Assembly (NCBI RefSeq): GCF_002105555.1
Contig: NZ_CP020612.1
Coordinates: 895,001-959,000, forward strand
Source: Paracoccus contaminans
GTDB lineage: Bacteria > Pseudomonadota > Alphaproteobacteria > Rhodobacterales > Rhodobacteraceae
Reading direction: 5' to 3'
Length of the DNA: 64,000 nt
A program made the position numbers and the translations under genes. Shown in pieces: positions 8,773 to 17,376 of the stretch; the first letter of the stretch is position 1; each line of letters starts with the position of its first letter. The notes under the pieces are model-generated. The model worked only from the letters and a program-made list of their open reading frames with translations, did not search any database and was not told where the DNA came from.

Positions 8773-9732
8773 TCAGGCCGCCATGCGCGTCAGGACGGCG
8801 CCGACCGACGGATGGACGCGCCCCAGATTTCTGACGGCCAGCCGCTTGAGGCGCGCCTTGGCGCCCGGATCGCGCGGAACGCCCGCCGCGCCGATCCCGG
8901 CCTTGCGCAGCGCCTCAAGCCGCCTGTCCATGGGAATGCGCAAGACCCCCCCGGCCAGGAAGGTTTCGCACAGTGCGGGCGGCAGGTTTTTCCACACGGT
9001 CCTCTGCAAGGCCCCAAGCGAAGCCTTGAGGTTCAGCTCGCGCCGCAGCCAGCCTGTGTTCAGGCCATTGTTGCGGGTGGTGGACTGTTCGTCTTGGGCC
9101 CATATGGCCAGCTTGTCATGGGCGATATAGACAGGCTCGGCGACAAGGCATGTGCGCAGATATTCCTCGAGCGTCGGAACGGTGTCCACGCGCACGGCCA
9201 GTTCGTTCCTGATGCGGCGGGACCAGAACACCGCACCGTTGGAAATGCCGATCGCACCGAAGATGGCCAGGCGCATCTCGGCGGGCGCATAGGCGCGTTG
9301 GTCATAGAGATTGTCAAAGACGCCCACATCGCCGATCCGGCTGTGATCTGTCCGGCTGTCATGTTCGACAACCTGGTTGATCTGGCAGATGGCCAGTTTC
9401 TCTTGTTCCAGAATATCGCGGCCGAGCGACAGGAAACCCGGCCGGATCTGGTTGTCATCCTCGAGCATGTAGAAATAGTCGGCGCGATAGGGGTTTTCAC
9501 GAAGAAAACAGTCGTCGAGATTGCGCACCATGAATTTCTGCGGACGGTTGGCGACATAGCGGATGCGCGGATCGCCGATGTCCTCGACCACGGCCTGCGC
9601 GCTGCTGTCGGGACAGTCGTCGCGCACCTCGCAGATCCAGTCCGAATGTGTCTGCGCCTGCAGGCAGGCCATGGCACGCCGCACCAGGTCGGGGCGGCGA
9701 TAAGTGGGCATTCTCACCAAAACCAGCGGCAT
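8773..9732 (-). CDS. Glycosyltransferase family 2 protein
   Basis: A 319-residue GT-A fold glycosyltransferase. The N-terminus has the GT2 opening (LVLVRMPTYRRPDLVRRAMAC) and an acidic metal/nucleotide motif (YFYMLEDDNQI, about residues 86-96). The C-terminal third is basic with amphipathic helices, as in exopolysaccharide transferases. ATG 9732 has TAGGAT about 8 nt upstream; an upstream in-frame ATG at 9819 would add 29 residues without family support. It probably adds one sugar of the repeat unit. It is co-directional with the GH16 gene, 126 nt away. Confidence 0.85.
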   Translation of the reverse strand: MPLVLVRMPTYRRPDLVRRAMACLQAQTHSDWICEVRDDCPDSSAQAVVEDIGDPRIRYVANRPQKFMVRNLDDCFLRENPYRADYFYMLEDDNQIRPGFLSLGRDILEQEKLAICQINQVVEHDSRTDHSRIGDVGVFDNLYDQRAYAPAEMRLAIFGAIGISNGAVFWSRRIRNELAVRVDTVPTLEEYLRTCLVAEPVYIAHDKLAIWAQDEQSTTRNNGLNTGWLRRELNLKASLGALQRTVWKNLPPALCETFLAGGVLRIPMDRRLEALRKAGIGAAGVPRDPGAKARLKRLAVRNLGRVHPSVGAVLTRMAA

Positions 9733-10923
9733 GGAGGATCCTACCTGATGACGATACCTGTTTGTGACGAGGAAAGCACAATGCCGCATCCTGTTCTTTT
9801 CGGCAGGACGCCGCGCCACTCTTGCGCCCCTTCATCGCGCCCCTCGCCATCCGGCGCCCGAAAGGGGCAGGCAGCCTTTTTGACAAAGGGACGTCCACAG
9901 ACCTGAGGCACAGCAGGCCCGGCATGGGCGGGCCGCGCAAGGCAATCAACCACTCAGCGCATTTCGGGGGCGGAACTCGGCTTTCAGGCGATGTCCGATT
10001 CCCGCCCGGGGCCGGGCAAGCAGAGCCGCATTGCCGGCACCGGCCTCAAACCCGCAAGCGGTCTGCCTTGCGTGACCCGGTGCAACCCAATTCTTTTGGG
10101 GCCCGCGAAGCGCCAGCCGCTTCAGAAAGAGAAAGGCAGAAAAGCGGTTCGATCCGCGCGCCACTGGCCGAGCTGCCCCGGCGAAGGGCAAGGACACTTG
10201 AAATAGCTTTCCCTCCGATCCCGGCGGATCGGATCGACCAGACTGATTGAATTAGCTTTTGAATGTTGCCGTCATGGTGGAAAAGTCTGGCCGATCAATC
10301 CGCGCCTTTCTTCGGCGCAGCCAGCCCCTGTCCAGATTGCAGCAATCAGGAAAGGCCGCGCAATCGGCCCCGCGCTGCGCGATCCAGTCGATGCCGGTAT
10401 GGCAGCCCGCGCCCGGACCTGCGCCCGGCTGATCCAGCACCGTCCACAAGATGCGGGCCCAGTCCTCACGGCCGACGCGTCTGCTTTGGGCAGGCACGGC
10501 GGAGCCATCGTCCTTGGTGACCGTTCGGATGGTCGCGCGCGGCGGCGGATGCCGGGCAGTGATGGGCTCCAGCGCCCGCGAGAATTCGCCCTTCACACTG
10601 CTGAAGGGGATGACAATGCCAGCCTTCTCGAAAAGGCCTCATGGATGACGGGCCGCCCTTGCGCAAAGCGCATGGCTGCACTGCGCAACGGGATAGCAGT
10701 TGATCCTGCCAGCATCGGCGCATGTCCGCTTTCATCGAGCTGGCAAAATGGACAGGGCGGCGCCTGCAATGCATCCTCGCAATCAGTTTGCTTGACCCTC
10801 CTGGCCTGCTGTCGCATGAGCAGCGGGAAAAAAGCTGTCGCCCCTTCATGATGGCCGGGTTCCTGCAAGCCGCGTCATCGGCCGACCCGTTTTTGCCCCG
10901 ATCCGAGTGTGCCGCCGCCAGCC
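9733..10923. other. 1.2-kb region without a supportable gene
   Basis: Open frames exist on both strands (for example 10252-10596 and 10593-10868 on -, 9822-10250 on +), but none shows a recognisable domain, a good start site or protein-like composition. Base composition is more mixed than in the flanking genes. It lies between divergent exopolysaccharide genes and must contain the upstream regions of the glycosyltransferase (-) and flippase (+). It may hold remnants of lost genes, but nothing identifiable is left. Confidence 0.5.
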
Positions 10924-12408
10924 ATGCCCAGCCCGCCGCCCCCCGCCCCCGAAGATCTGGCCCATTTCAGCAGCGGCCGCGCGCGGCGGGCCTTTACCGG
11001 CGTGCTGTGGTCGGGGGTCAATGCGCTGGTGCCGACGATTTCGGGACTGGTCGTGTTCCTGTTCGTCTCGCGCATCCTGGAACCGGCGGAACTGGGCTAT
11101 GTGTCGCTTGCCGTCGCGGTCGTGGGCACCTTGGGGGCGTTTTCGCCCGCGGGCTTCGGCGATGCGCTGGTGCAGCGATCGGCGCTGGACGGGCGCCACC
11201 TCGACACGACCTTCTGGCTGTGCCTGGTCTGGGGGGGCGCGCTTTACCTCGGCACGGTCCTGCTTGCCGGCCCCATCGCCGCCCTGATGCGCGAGCCGAT
11301 GCTCAACAGCCTTCTGCCGGTGGTCGGCCTGCGCCTGATCCTGGATCAAGCGGCGGTCGTCCCCTCGGCCCTGCTGAGCCGCAGCATGCAGTTCCGCTCC
11401 CTTGCTTTGCGCACGCTGATTGCCTCGGTCATGTCCATGATCGTCTGCCTTGCGGTCCTGCAGGCCGGATACGGAATGTGGGCGCTGGTGGCATCGCAGC
11501 TGGTGGGGGCGATCGTGGTCTGCGTGGTCAGCTGGATGGCGGTCGCCTGGCGGCCAGGCCGCGGGATGGATCGCGCGGCCCTGCGCGATCTGTCTCATTT
11601 CGGGGGCTTTGCGTCGGGCAGCCGGCTGATCAGCACGATCAATGTGGATCAGCTTCTGATCGGCCCGCTGATCGGCAGCACGGGCCTGGGCCTGTTCTCG
11701 TTCGCGCGGCGCATCTTCCAGATGCTGAACGACGTGCTGACCGGCGCGCTGGCCGGGGTCGCCTATCCGCTGCTGTCGTCGATGCAGAACGAGCCGGACA
11801 AGCTGCGCGAGGCCTATCTTGCCACGACGTTCCTGTCCTCGGTGCTGGCCTTTCCGTGTTTCGTCGGGCTGGCGCTGATCGCGGAAGACCTGATCCCGCT
11901 GCTGTTCGGCCCTCAGTGGACGGGGGCAGTGCCGGTGCTGCAATGGTTCTGCGCGATCGGGCTGCTCAGCTGCATCGGCATCCTGCAGGCCGCGCTGATC
12001 CGCGCCAAGGGCCGCGCCGACTGGTGGATGTGGTACCAGCTTGTCCAGCAGATCCTGACAGGCGCCGTGATCGTGCTGCTGGCCCGAATGGGAATCGTCG
12101 CGGCAATTGCCGGCATCGCGATCAAGACCTGGCTTGTCTGGCCCTTCGTGGCCCGCTTTGTCGGGCGGCTGCTGGATCTGGATATCCGCAGCTACATGGC
12201 TCAGTTCGCATTGCCCTTGGCGGGATGTGCCGCCATGGCGGCGGCAACAAGCGCGCTCGATCACGGCACCGCCCTGTCGGGGGCCGCCCTGCTCTGCACG
12301 AAGATCGCAGTCGGCGCGGCGGTCTATGCGGCGGTGCTGGTGCTGTTGGGCCGCAAACGCCTGCTCGAGCTTCGGGCGGTGATCGGCGCAGGCCGGCGGC
12401 GCGGATGA
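10924..12408 (+). CDS. Polysaccharide flippase (Wzx/ExoT-like, MATE/MVF superfamily)
   Basis: A membrane protein of 494 residues with about 12-14 helices. It is of the polysaccharide-transport (PST) type, with the lipopolysaccharide-exporter features FVSRILEPAELGYVSLAVAV near the N-terminus and FASGSRLISTINVDQLLIGP in the middle. It is expected to flip lipid-linked repeat units across the inner membrane for the Wzy-like polymerase encoded upstream. ATG 10924 is used; a GTG at 10909 is also in frame, and neither has a strong ribosome binding site. It is the first of three + strand genes (flippase, glycosyltransferase, pyruvyltransferase). Confidence 0.88.
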   Translation: MPSPPPPAPEDLAHFSSGRARRAFTGVLWSGVNALVPTISGLVVFLFVSRILEPAELGYVSLAVAVVGTLGAFSPAGFGDALVQRSALDGRHLDTTFWLCLVWGGALYLGTVLLAGPIAALMREPMLNSLLPVVGLRLILDQAAVVPSALLSRSMQFRSLALRTLIASVMSMIVCLAVLQAGYGMWALVASQLVGAIVVCVVSWMAVAWRPGRGMDRAALRDLSHFGGFASGSRLISTINVDQLLIGPLIGSTGLGLFSFARRIFQMLNDVLTGALAGVAYPLLSSMQNEPDKLREAYLATTFLSSVLAFPCFVGLALIAEDLIPLLFGPQWTGAVPVLQWFCAIGLLSCIGILQAALIRAKGRADWWMWYQLVQQILTGAVIVLLARMGIVAAIAGIAIKTWLVWPFVARFVGRLLDLDIRSYMAQFALPLAGCAAMAAATSALDHGTALSGAALLCTKIAVGAAVYAAVLVLLGRKRLLELRAVIGAGRRRG

Positions 12409-12421
12409 GGAGACATCACCC

Positions 12422-13300
12422 ATGACTGCGCGGCTTGTCTTTGTCATACCTGTGCGCCACCATCGGTCGGTTGCGGACTGGACGGTGGTGCAGCGAAACC
12501 TTGCGGCGACGCTGCAATCTGTCAGCGCGCAGACGGCACCCAACTGGGAATGCATCGTGGTGGCGAACACCGGCGCCCCGCTGCCGACCATGCCTGCGGG
12601 CTGCACCGTCCGCCATGTCGATCTGCCTTTGCCACAGATGCCGGACCGCATGCATGACCTTGAGGCGTATTATGACGCTGTCCGGCATGACAAGGGGCTG
12701 CGCCTTTATCATGGCGTGCGCGACATTTCGCCCGATCATCATGTCATGGTGGTCGATTTCGACGACTTCGTCAGTTGCCGGCTGGCCCAGATCGTAGCCG
12801 CCCGCCCGGACGCCCCTGGCTGGAGCGTGGAGCGGGGCTATGTCTGGTCAGGGGGAAACCTGCTGTTTCTGCATCGCGACTTTCACCGGCTGTGCGGAAC
12901 ATCCCATATCGTGCGGCGCGATCTTTACGGCAGCCTCGAACGCGGCGGCCGCCCCGACATGGGCGCGATCAAACGCTGGCTGGGCAGCCACATCTTCATC
13001 CATGACGACCTCGCCCGCGCAGGAACGCCCTTGATGCCGCTTCCCTTTCCGGGGGCTGTCTACCGGATCGGAAATCCCGGTTCGACCAGCGGAACCGGCG
13101 GCTTGCTGTCGGCGATGATCCCGCCCCGCAGCATTCTGACGCAACCGCATCGTGCCTTGTCCCGGCTGCGTCATTTCCGGCGCGTGACCGATGCCATACG
13201 CCGAGAGTTTTCGCTGCCCGCCGCGCCGTCAGACAGCCGGGCCGTTGCGGCCATGCGCCAGACCGGCACAAAGGCCCGCAAAGACAGGAGCCGCACATGA
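12422..13300 (+). CDS. GT-A type glycosyltransferase, exopolysaccharide cluster
   Basis: A 292-residue protein with a GT-A nucleotide-sugar binding start (RLVFVIPVRHHRS, residues 4-16) and an acidic metal motif (MVVDFDDFVS, about residues 109-118). These are seen in galactosyl-/glycosyltransferases of exopolysaccharide loci. GAGGAGA lies 11 nt upstream of ATG 12422, which fixes the start. It follows the flippase by 13 nt and overlaps the pyruvyltransferase as ATGA. The donor and linkage cannot be read from the sequence. Confidence 0.75.
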   Translation: MTARLVFVIPVRHHRSVADWTVVQRNLAATLQSVSAQTAPNWECIVVANTGAPLPTMPAGCTVRHVDLPLPQMPDRMHDLEAYYDAVRHDKGLRLYHGVRDISPDHHVMVVDFDDFVSCRLAQIVAARPDAPGWSVERGYVWSGGNLLFLHRDFHRLCGTSHIVRRDLYGSLERGGRPDMGAIKRWLGSHIFIHDDLARAGTPLMPLPFPGAVYRIGNPGSTSGTGGLLSAMIPPRSILTQPHRALSRLRHFRRVTDAIRREFSLPAAPSDSRAVAAMRQTGTKARKDRSRT

Positions 13301-14187
13301 AGCTGAGTTATTACAAGGAGGAGGTTCCGAACTTTGGTGACGAACTGAACCCCTGGCTTTGGGACCGGCTGCTGCCGGCAGGGTTTCTGGACGACGACCC
13401 GTCCGAACTTTTCATCGGCATCGGCTCGATCCTGTGGAATACCTGGCCGCGCACCTCGCTCAAGCATGTCATCGGGTCTGGCTATGGCGGCTATACGGCC
13501 GCGCCCGATCTTCACGATGGCAGCTGGAATGTGGTTTTCGTGCGCGGTCCCCGTACCGCCGAACGTCTGGGGCTGCCGCCGCAGACGGCCATCTGCGACA
13601 GCGCGATCCTGCTGCGGACGACCGACCTGCCCGAACCGGCGGGAGGGATCGACATCGGGTTCATGCCGCATTTCGAAAGCCTTCAGCGTGGTTTCTGGGC
13701 CGAGGCGTGCAGGCTCGCCGGGATCCGGCTGATCGACCCGCGCGGCGATGTGGAAACGGTGCTGTCGGAAATCCGCGGCTGCCGGATGCTCGTGACCGAG
13801 GCGATGCACGGCGCCATCGTGGCCGATGCCGTCCGCACGCCATGGGTCGGGGTGCGGCCCCTGCATTCCAGCCATCATACCAAATGGCTGGACTGGTCCG
13901 AGGCCTTGGGGATCGATCTGCGGATGCACGCCCTGCGGCCATCCAGCCTGCTCGAGGTGGACATGACGCTTGTCCGGCCGGGAAAGATGCATGGACCCAA
14001 TGGGAACAGATTGAACAAAAGCCTTCTTGCAGCACCCTTCAACAAGGCTCTTACCTACATGGCGGCGCAGCGGCTGCGCCAGATCGCCCGGCAAGAGCCG
14101 CAGCTCAGCAGCGATGCGAATATCGAACGCGCGACCGAGCGCGCCCATGCGGCGCTGGAGCGGTTCGTGTCCGCGCGCAAAGCCTGA
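13297..14187 (+). CDS. Polysaccharide pyruvyltransferase (ExoV-like)
   Basis: A 296-residue member of the polysaccharide pyruvyl transferase family (CsaB/ExoV). Recognisable blocks are PNFGDELNPW near the N-terminus, FIGIGSIL, VRGPRTAERLG and VTEAMHGAIVADAVRTPWVGV. The last holds the conserved EAMHGAI-type motif for PEP-derived ketal transfer. It would put a pyruvate ketal on a terminal sugar, as ExoV does on succinoglycan, giving an acidic polymer. It starts at an ATGA overlap with the glycosyltransferase and is followed by a hairpin terminator. Confidence 0.9.
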   Translation: MKLSYYKEEVPNFGDELNPWLWDRLLPAGFLDDDPSELFIGIGSILWNTWPRTSLKHVIGSGYGGYTAAPDLHDGSWNVVFVRGPRTAERLGLPPQTAICDSAILLRTTDLPEPAGGIDIGFMPHFESLQRGFWAEACRLAGIRLIDPRGDVETVLSEIRGCRMLVTEAMHGAIVADAVRTPWVGVRPLHSSHHTKWLDWSEALGIDLRMHALRPSSLLEVDMTLVRPGKMHGPNGNRLNKSLLAAPFNKALTYMAAQRLRQIARQEPQLSSDANIERATERAHAALERFVSARKA

Positions 14188-14196
14188 ATGGCCCTG

Positions 14197-14232
14197 AGGG
14201 GGGCGCATCTGGCAAACCTGACGCCCCCCTTG
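14197..14232 (+). terminator. Hairpin terminator after the pyruvyltransferase
   Basis: A perfect 9-bp stem (AGGGGGGCG at 14197-14205 and CGCCCCCCT at 14222-14230) lies 10 nt past the stop codon, followed by only two T residues. It is stable and well placed to end the flippase-glycosyltransferase-pyruvyltransferase transcript. Confidence 0.6.
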
Positions 14233-14303
14233 CGTCTGGATCGTCATCACCGCCCTTAAGGCCGGGGCGACGATCGCCGGCGCCGCGCAAAGCCCGCCGG
14301 GTC

Positions 14304-14745
14304 AGCCAGCGCGGGGAATGGGTCTTTTTCAAGCTGCTGACGCGGCCTGATTTCCTGCGCAGACACGGGCTTTCCTATGATGAGGCGCTGCGGCAGGGAC
14401 AGGATTACGATCATTTTGTCCGCATGCTTCATGCCGGGGGCGCGCCTCAAGGTCAGCCTCAGGCCGGGATATGCGGCGCGCTGGCGGGATGCTTCGTTCA
14501 GTTCGCAGCACCGCACCGCCGATCTCAAGGGGCTGCATGCCGCCGCGCGGGCGCATGTTGCCCTGCCGCGGCTGCCGCATGGCGAATGCGCGGCCTTGCG
14601 CCGGCATGCGGCCGATCTCAACCACCGCCATCTTCTGCGCGATGCGCCGGACCGGCGGATGCGTGATGGGCGGCTGCGCATGGCTCTGTCGCCTCTCGCC
14701 CGGCCGCATGGCCTTGTGCCCGCGGCGCGGGGCGTTGCGGCCGGC
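14304..14745 (+). pseudogene. C-terminal remnant of a family 2 glycosyltransferase (ExoO/ExoU-like), frameshifted
   Basis: Translation in one frame gives FFKLLTRPDFLRRHGLSYDE and then GQDYDHFVRMLHAGG. This matches the C-terminal part of succinoglycan-type glycosyltransferases (R-x-FL-x-RHGL-x-YDE, G-x-D-x-x-x-VRML). At a run of five G near 14437-14441 the homology moves to the next frame and continues as ARLKVSLRPGY, then HRTADLKGLHAAARAHVALP. Removing one G restores one frame. The N-terminal catalytic half is absent upstream and the natural stop is lost near the 3' end of the reductase gene, so this is a relic even if the frameshift were a sequencing error. Confidence 0.65.
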
Positions 14746-14778
14746 AAGCTGGGGGACGGCAAGCAGGCGGGCATCCGG

Positions 14779-15939
14779 TCACGACAGCAGATCCCGCGCC
14801 TGCGCGGCATCGACAGGACCGGCGGCCATCGCCTTGCGCGCCTTCATGTGGATGCGGGGGCCGTTGATCGTCTCGACCGCCGTCAGGCGGTCATGGCCGT
14901 CAAAGCGGAACACGACATGGGGCGCAGGCTGTTCGGCCCGGTCCTCGGGCATGGCAAGGCCCGCGATCTGCAGCTTCCAGTCGGCCTGATCGGACCAGAA
15001 CCACGGCACCGCGGCATAGCCGGGCAGATTGCCCCCGGTCAGGCGGGCGGCGATGTGGCGGGCATGGTCGGTCGCCGCCTGCACGCTTTCCAGCCGCACC
15101 CGGCGGCCCGACCGCGCATCGGGAAAGGCGGCGCAATCGCCCAGGGCCGAGATCGCCGGATCGGCGGTCGTCAGCTGCCCGTCCACCCAGATGCCGTTCG
15201 CGGCCTCAAGCCCCGCATCCTCGGCCAGCTCGGTGTTGGGGCGCACGCCTGCGGCCAGCAGCACGTCATCAGCCTCGACCACCGCGCCGCTGGTCAGGAC
15301 CATCCCTTCCCCTGTCACGGCGGCAACGGGATCGGCCAGCCGCAGGTCGGTGCCCAGCGCCCGGTGCATGTCGGCGAAATCCTGCGACATCTGGGGCGAC
15401 ACGGCGCGGGCCATCAGGCGCGGCCCTGCCTCGGCCAGCACCACCTCGTGCCCCAGCTTGCGGGCGACGGCGGCGAATTCCAGCCCGATGAAGCCGCCCC
15501 CGATCACCGCAAAGCGGCGCGGCGCGGCCAGGCGCCGGCGCAGCACCCGCGCATCGGCCAGGGTCCGCAGATCGACCGTCCGCTCGATCCCCGGGAGCGG
15601 CGGGCGCAGGTTGCGCGCCCCGGTGGCCAGGATCAGGTGGTCATAGGCGATCCGCCCCGCATCGGTCACGACCTGCCGGGCGGCGCGGTCGATCGCCCGC
15701 GCAGCGGTTGCGGGACGATAATCGATCTGCTTGGCGGCAAGGAAGCTTTCGGGCCGCAGGGCCAGCGCCTCTTCGTTGCCGTCGAACATATAGGCCTTGG
15801 ACAACGGCGGGCGCTGATAGGGCAGGCCCGGTTCGTCCCCCAGCAGGATCACCGGCCCCTCATGGCCGTTCTGGCGCAGCGAGATCGCCGCCTGCAACCC
15901 GCCCTGGCCTGCGCCGATGATGACGACGACGCCGCTCAA
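14779..15939 (-). CDS. FAD-dependent ferredoxin/rubredoxin reductase
   Basis: A 386-residue NAD(P)H:ferredoxin reductase of the putidaredoxin-reductase type. It has an FAD-binding GAGQGG motif (9-14), the YQRPPLSKAY segment, the ATGARNLR motif, the NAD-binding GGGFIGLE motif and the FAD-contacting GDCA. It would pass electrons from NADH to a [2Fe-2S] ferredoxin for a cytochrome P450. It starts in an ATGA overlap with the ferredoxin-like gene upstream. All motifs look intact, unlike its two decayed neighbours, so it either serves another partner or has not yet decayed. Confidence 0.88.
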   Translation of the reverse strand: MSGVVVIIGAGQGGLQAAISLRQNGHEGPVILLGDEPGLPYQRPPLSKAYMFDGNEEALALRPESFLAAKQIDYRPATAARAIDRAARQVVTDAGRIAYDHLILATGARNLRPPLPGIERTVDLRTLADARVLRRRLAAPRRFAVIGGGFIGLEFAAVARKLGHEVVLAEAGPRLMARAVSPQMSQDFADMHRALGTDLRLADPVAAVTGEGMVLTSGAVVEADDVLLAAGVRPNTELAEDAGLEAANGIWVDGQLTTADPAISALGDCAAFPDARSGRRVRLESVQAATDHARHIAARLTGGNLPGYAAVPWFWSDQADWKLQIAGLAMPEDRAEQPAPHVVFRFDGHDRLTAVETINGPRIHMKARKAMAAGPVDAAQARDLLS

Positions 15940-16253
15940 AGCTGTTCACCCGGCAGGTGGACGGCCAGCCCGTCCGGTTCGGGCGTCGGCCGGATCTGGC
16001 TAAACGGGCGCGAGGCGGGCGCCCATTCGGCGCCCTCCAGCATGTCATGCCCGCCCGCGCGCCGCGCGCCGGTGCGGCCGGCCCAGGCCGCGTCCAGATG
16101 GCCATGGCTGGTCGCGCATGTCATCGCGCCGCGCCATCGGCCGACGATGCCCCCAGCGTCATGGGCAAGGGGAGTGTGCACGACATCGGCGCCGGCATCA
16201 TCCCGAAGGGTGGTGCGGGCGCCCTCGGCGGCGACATGGGTGAGAGTGGCCAT
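15936..16253 (-). CDS. Degenerate [2Fe-2S] ferredoxin-like protein (cluster ligands lost)
   Basis: A 105-residue protein aligning end to end with adrenodoxin/putidaredoxin-type ferredoxins. The hallmark end SQIRPTPEPDGLAVHLP corresponds to the usual SCQI-x-VTPELDGLVVH-x-P, and GAMTCATSH corresponds to ACACATCH. Three of the four cluster Cys are replaced: the first by Trp, the third by Ser and the last by Ser. Only the middle Cys remains, so a normal Fe-S cluster cannot form. The reading frame is still open. It sits between the P450 relic and the intact reductase, with overlapping start and stop. It is best read as a decaying gene. Confidence 0.7.
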   Translation of the reverse strand: MATLTHVAAEGARTTLRDDAGADVVHTPLAHDAGGIVGRWRGAMTCATSHGHLDAAWAGRTGARRAGGHDMLEGAEWAPASRPFSQIRPTPEPDGLAVHLPGEQL

Positions 16254-16309
16254 GGGGGGTTCTCGCTCTGGCTGATCGGTTGGGTTGGCGTATAGGGGGG
16301 CCGGGGGCA

Positions 16310-16755
16310 TCAGCCCAGAACAACCGGCATGTCGATCGGCCCGCGCAAGCCGAAGCCGCGCCATTTCACCGCCCCCAAGGCCGTGCCGGCGCATGTTCGG
16401 GAACCGCTCGAACGGCATCGGCAGGATGACCGTGACGGGGCCGGATGACAAAGGCGCGGTGCGGGCCGGGCGCCCGCGCCGGGTTCATCGCCATGCGCTC
16501 GCGCCTGTGTTCGGCCCCGTCCTTGCGCATCAGCCTATGGGCCAAGGCGGGCTGCATCGGCATGCGCGGATCGTGCGAGCTGAACGGTTCGGGATCGTCA
16601 CTGACCGTCCTGGTGCCGTCATATTGCGCCACGAAACTTCGCCGGGCAGAGGCAACGCGGATCACCCGCGTCTGCGCCCGCATCCGGCGCTGGATCGGAT
16701 CGGGGTCCGGCATCAGCTGCTTGATCCTGGTCGCATCGTCAAGCGGCGGCGGCAT
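16310..16755 (-). pseudogene. Cytochrome P450 relic, internally deleted and frameshifted
   Basis: From ATG 16755 the frame encodes a P450 N-terminus: DDATRIKQLMPDPDPIQRRM, then DDPEPFSSHD and MRKDGAEHRRERMAMNP, matching the FSS-D and H-x-x-x-R regions of bacterial P450s. After about 95 residues the homology jumps to the C-terminal tail. A short FERFPNM segment and then, in another frame, AVKWRGFGLRGPIDMPVVLG with a stop at 16310 match the last P450 strand. The whole centre, including the I helix and the heme Cys loop, is gone. It heads a P450-ferredoxin-reductase operon. Confidence 0.7.
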
Positions 16756-17376
16756 TGGTCCCCTCTTCGTCTTCCCCGCAGGCAGGTTAAAGACCGCGTG
16801 GGCATGATCCATCGGCCGCTCTGGATGGGCGTCATCGAAATCCTGGATGGGCGCGCCATGGCCTTGCCCGGCCATCCCGATCGCGGCGCCGCGCCTGCTG
16901 GTCAGAGGTGATACCCCCGCGCCGAGATCGGGCCGATGCTCGAACGGCTGGACAGCCTGGCAGGGCCGCAGCAGGTCGATCCGGCCCAAGGCGGAGGGCC
17001 AGTTCACGCTGAGCTGCAATCATCACGAATGTCTGCTGCTCGCCCCGCCGCTGATGCGCCGGATGCGCGGCGGCGTCATCGATTCGCGCGGGCGCGCGGT
17101 CGAACGGCTGCCCGCCCCAAGGGCGGACATGATGATCGGCCCTTACGATTGCGCCCAAGGCGGGGGCCATGCGCGCGCTGAGGATGATGGCTGTGCGCCG
17201 CCCGGCGGGGCGCGGCCGTCTTGTTCCCGATCAGGGCGCGCCGCCCCGGCTGCGTCCTGGCGGGCGGGATGCGGAAAGGTGCCGGGGGTCCGTGACGGCG
17301 CCGCGCGGGCCGTGCTAAGGATGCGCCGCGCTGGCGCGCGCAATGCGCCCATGCCTGAACGTTTGGGAGGAAAGCC
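16756..17376. other. Region without identifiable gene upstream of ABC transporter
   Basis: About 620 nt between the P450 relic (-) and the substrate-binding protein (+). An open + frame from 16847 to 17380 contains a protein-like patch (FTLSCNHHECLLLAPPLMRR) but has no family I recognise and no usable start. It may be a relic of another gene from the decaying P450 neighbourhood. No riboswitch or clear promoter was seen. Confidence 0.4.

Noticed and set aside
10252..10868. Possible transposase or small genes on the - strand in the exopolysaccharide gap
   Set aside because: No DDE or HTH motif, no terminal inverted repeats, no ribosome binding site; Cys/Arg-rich chance frames are more likely.
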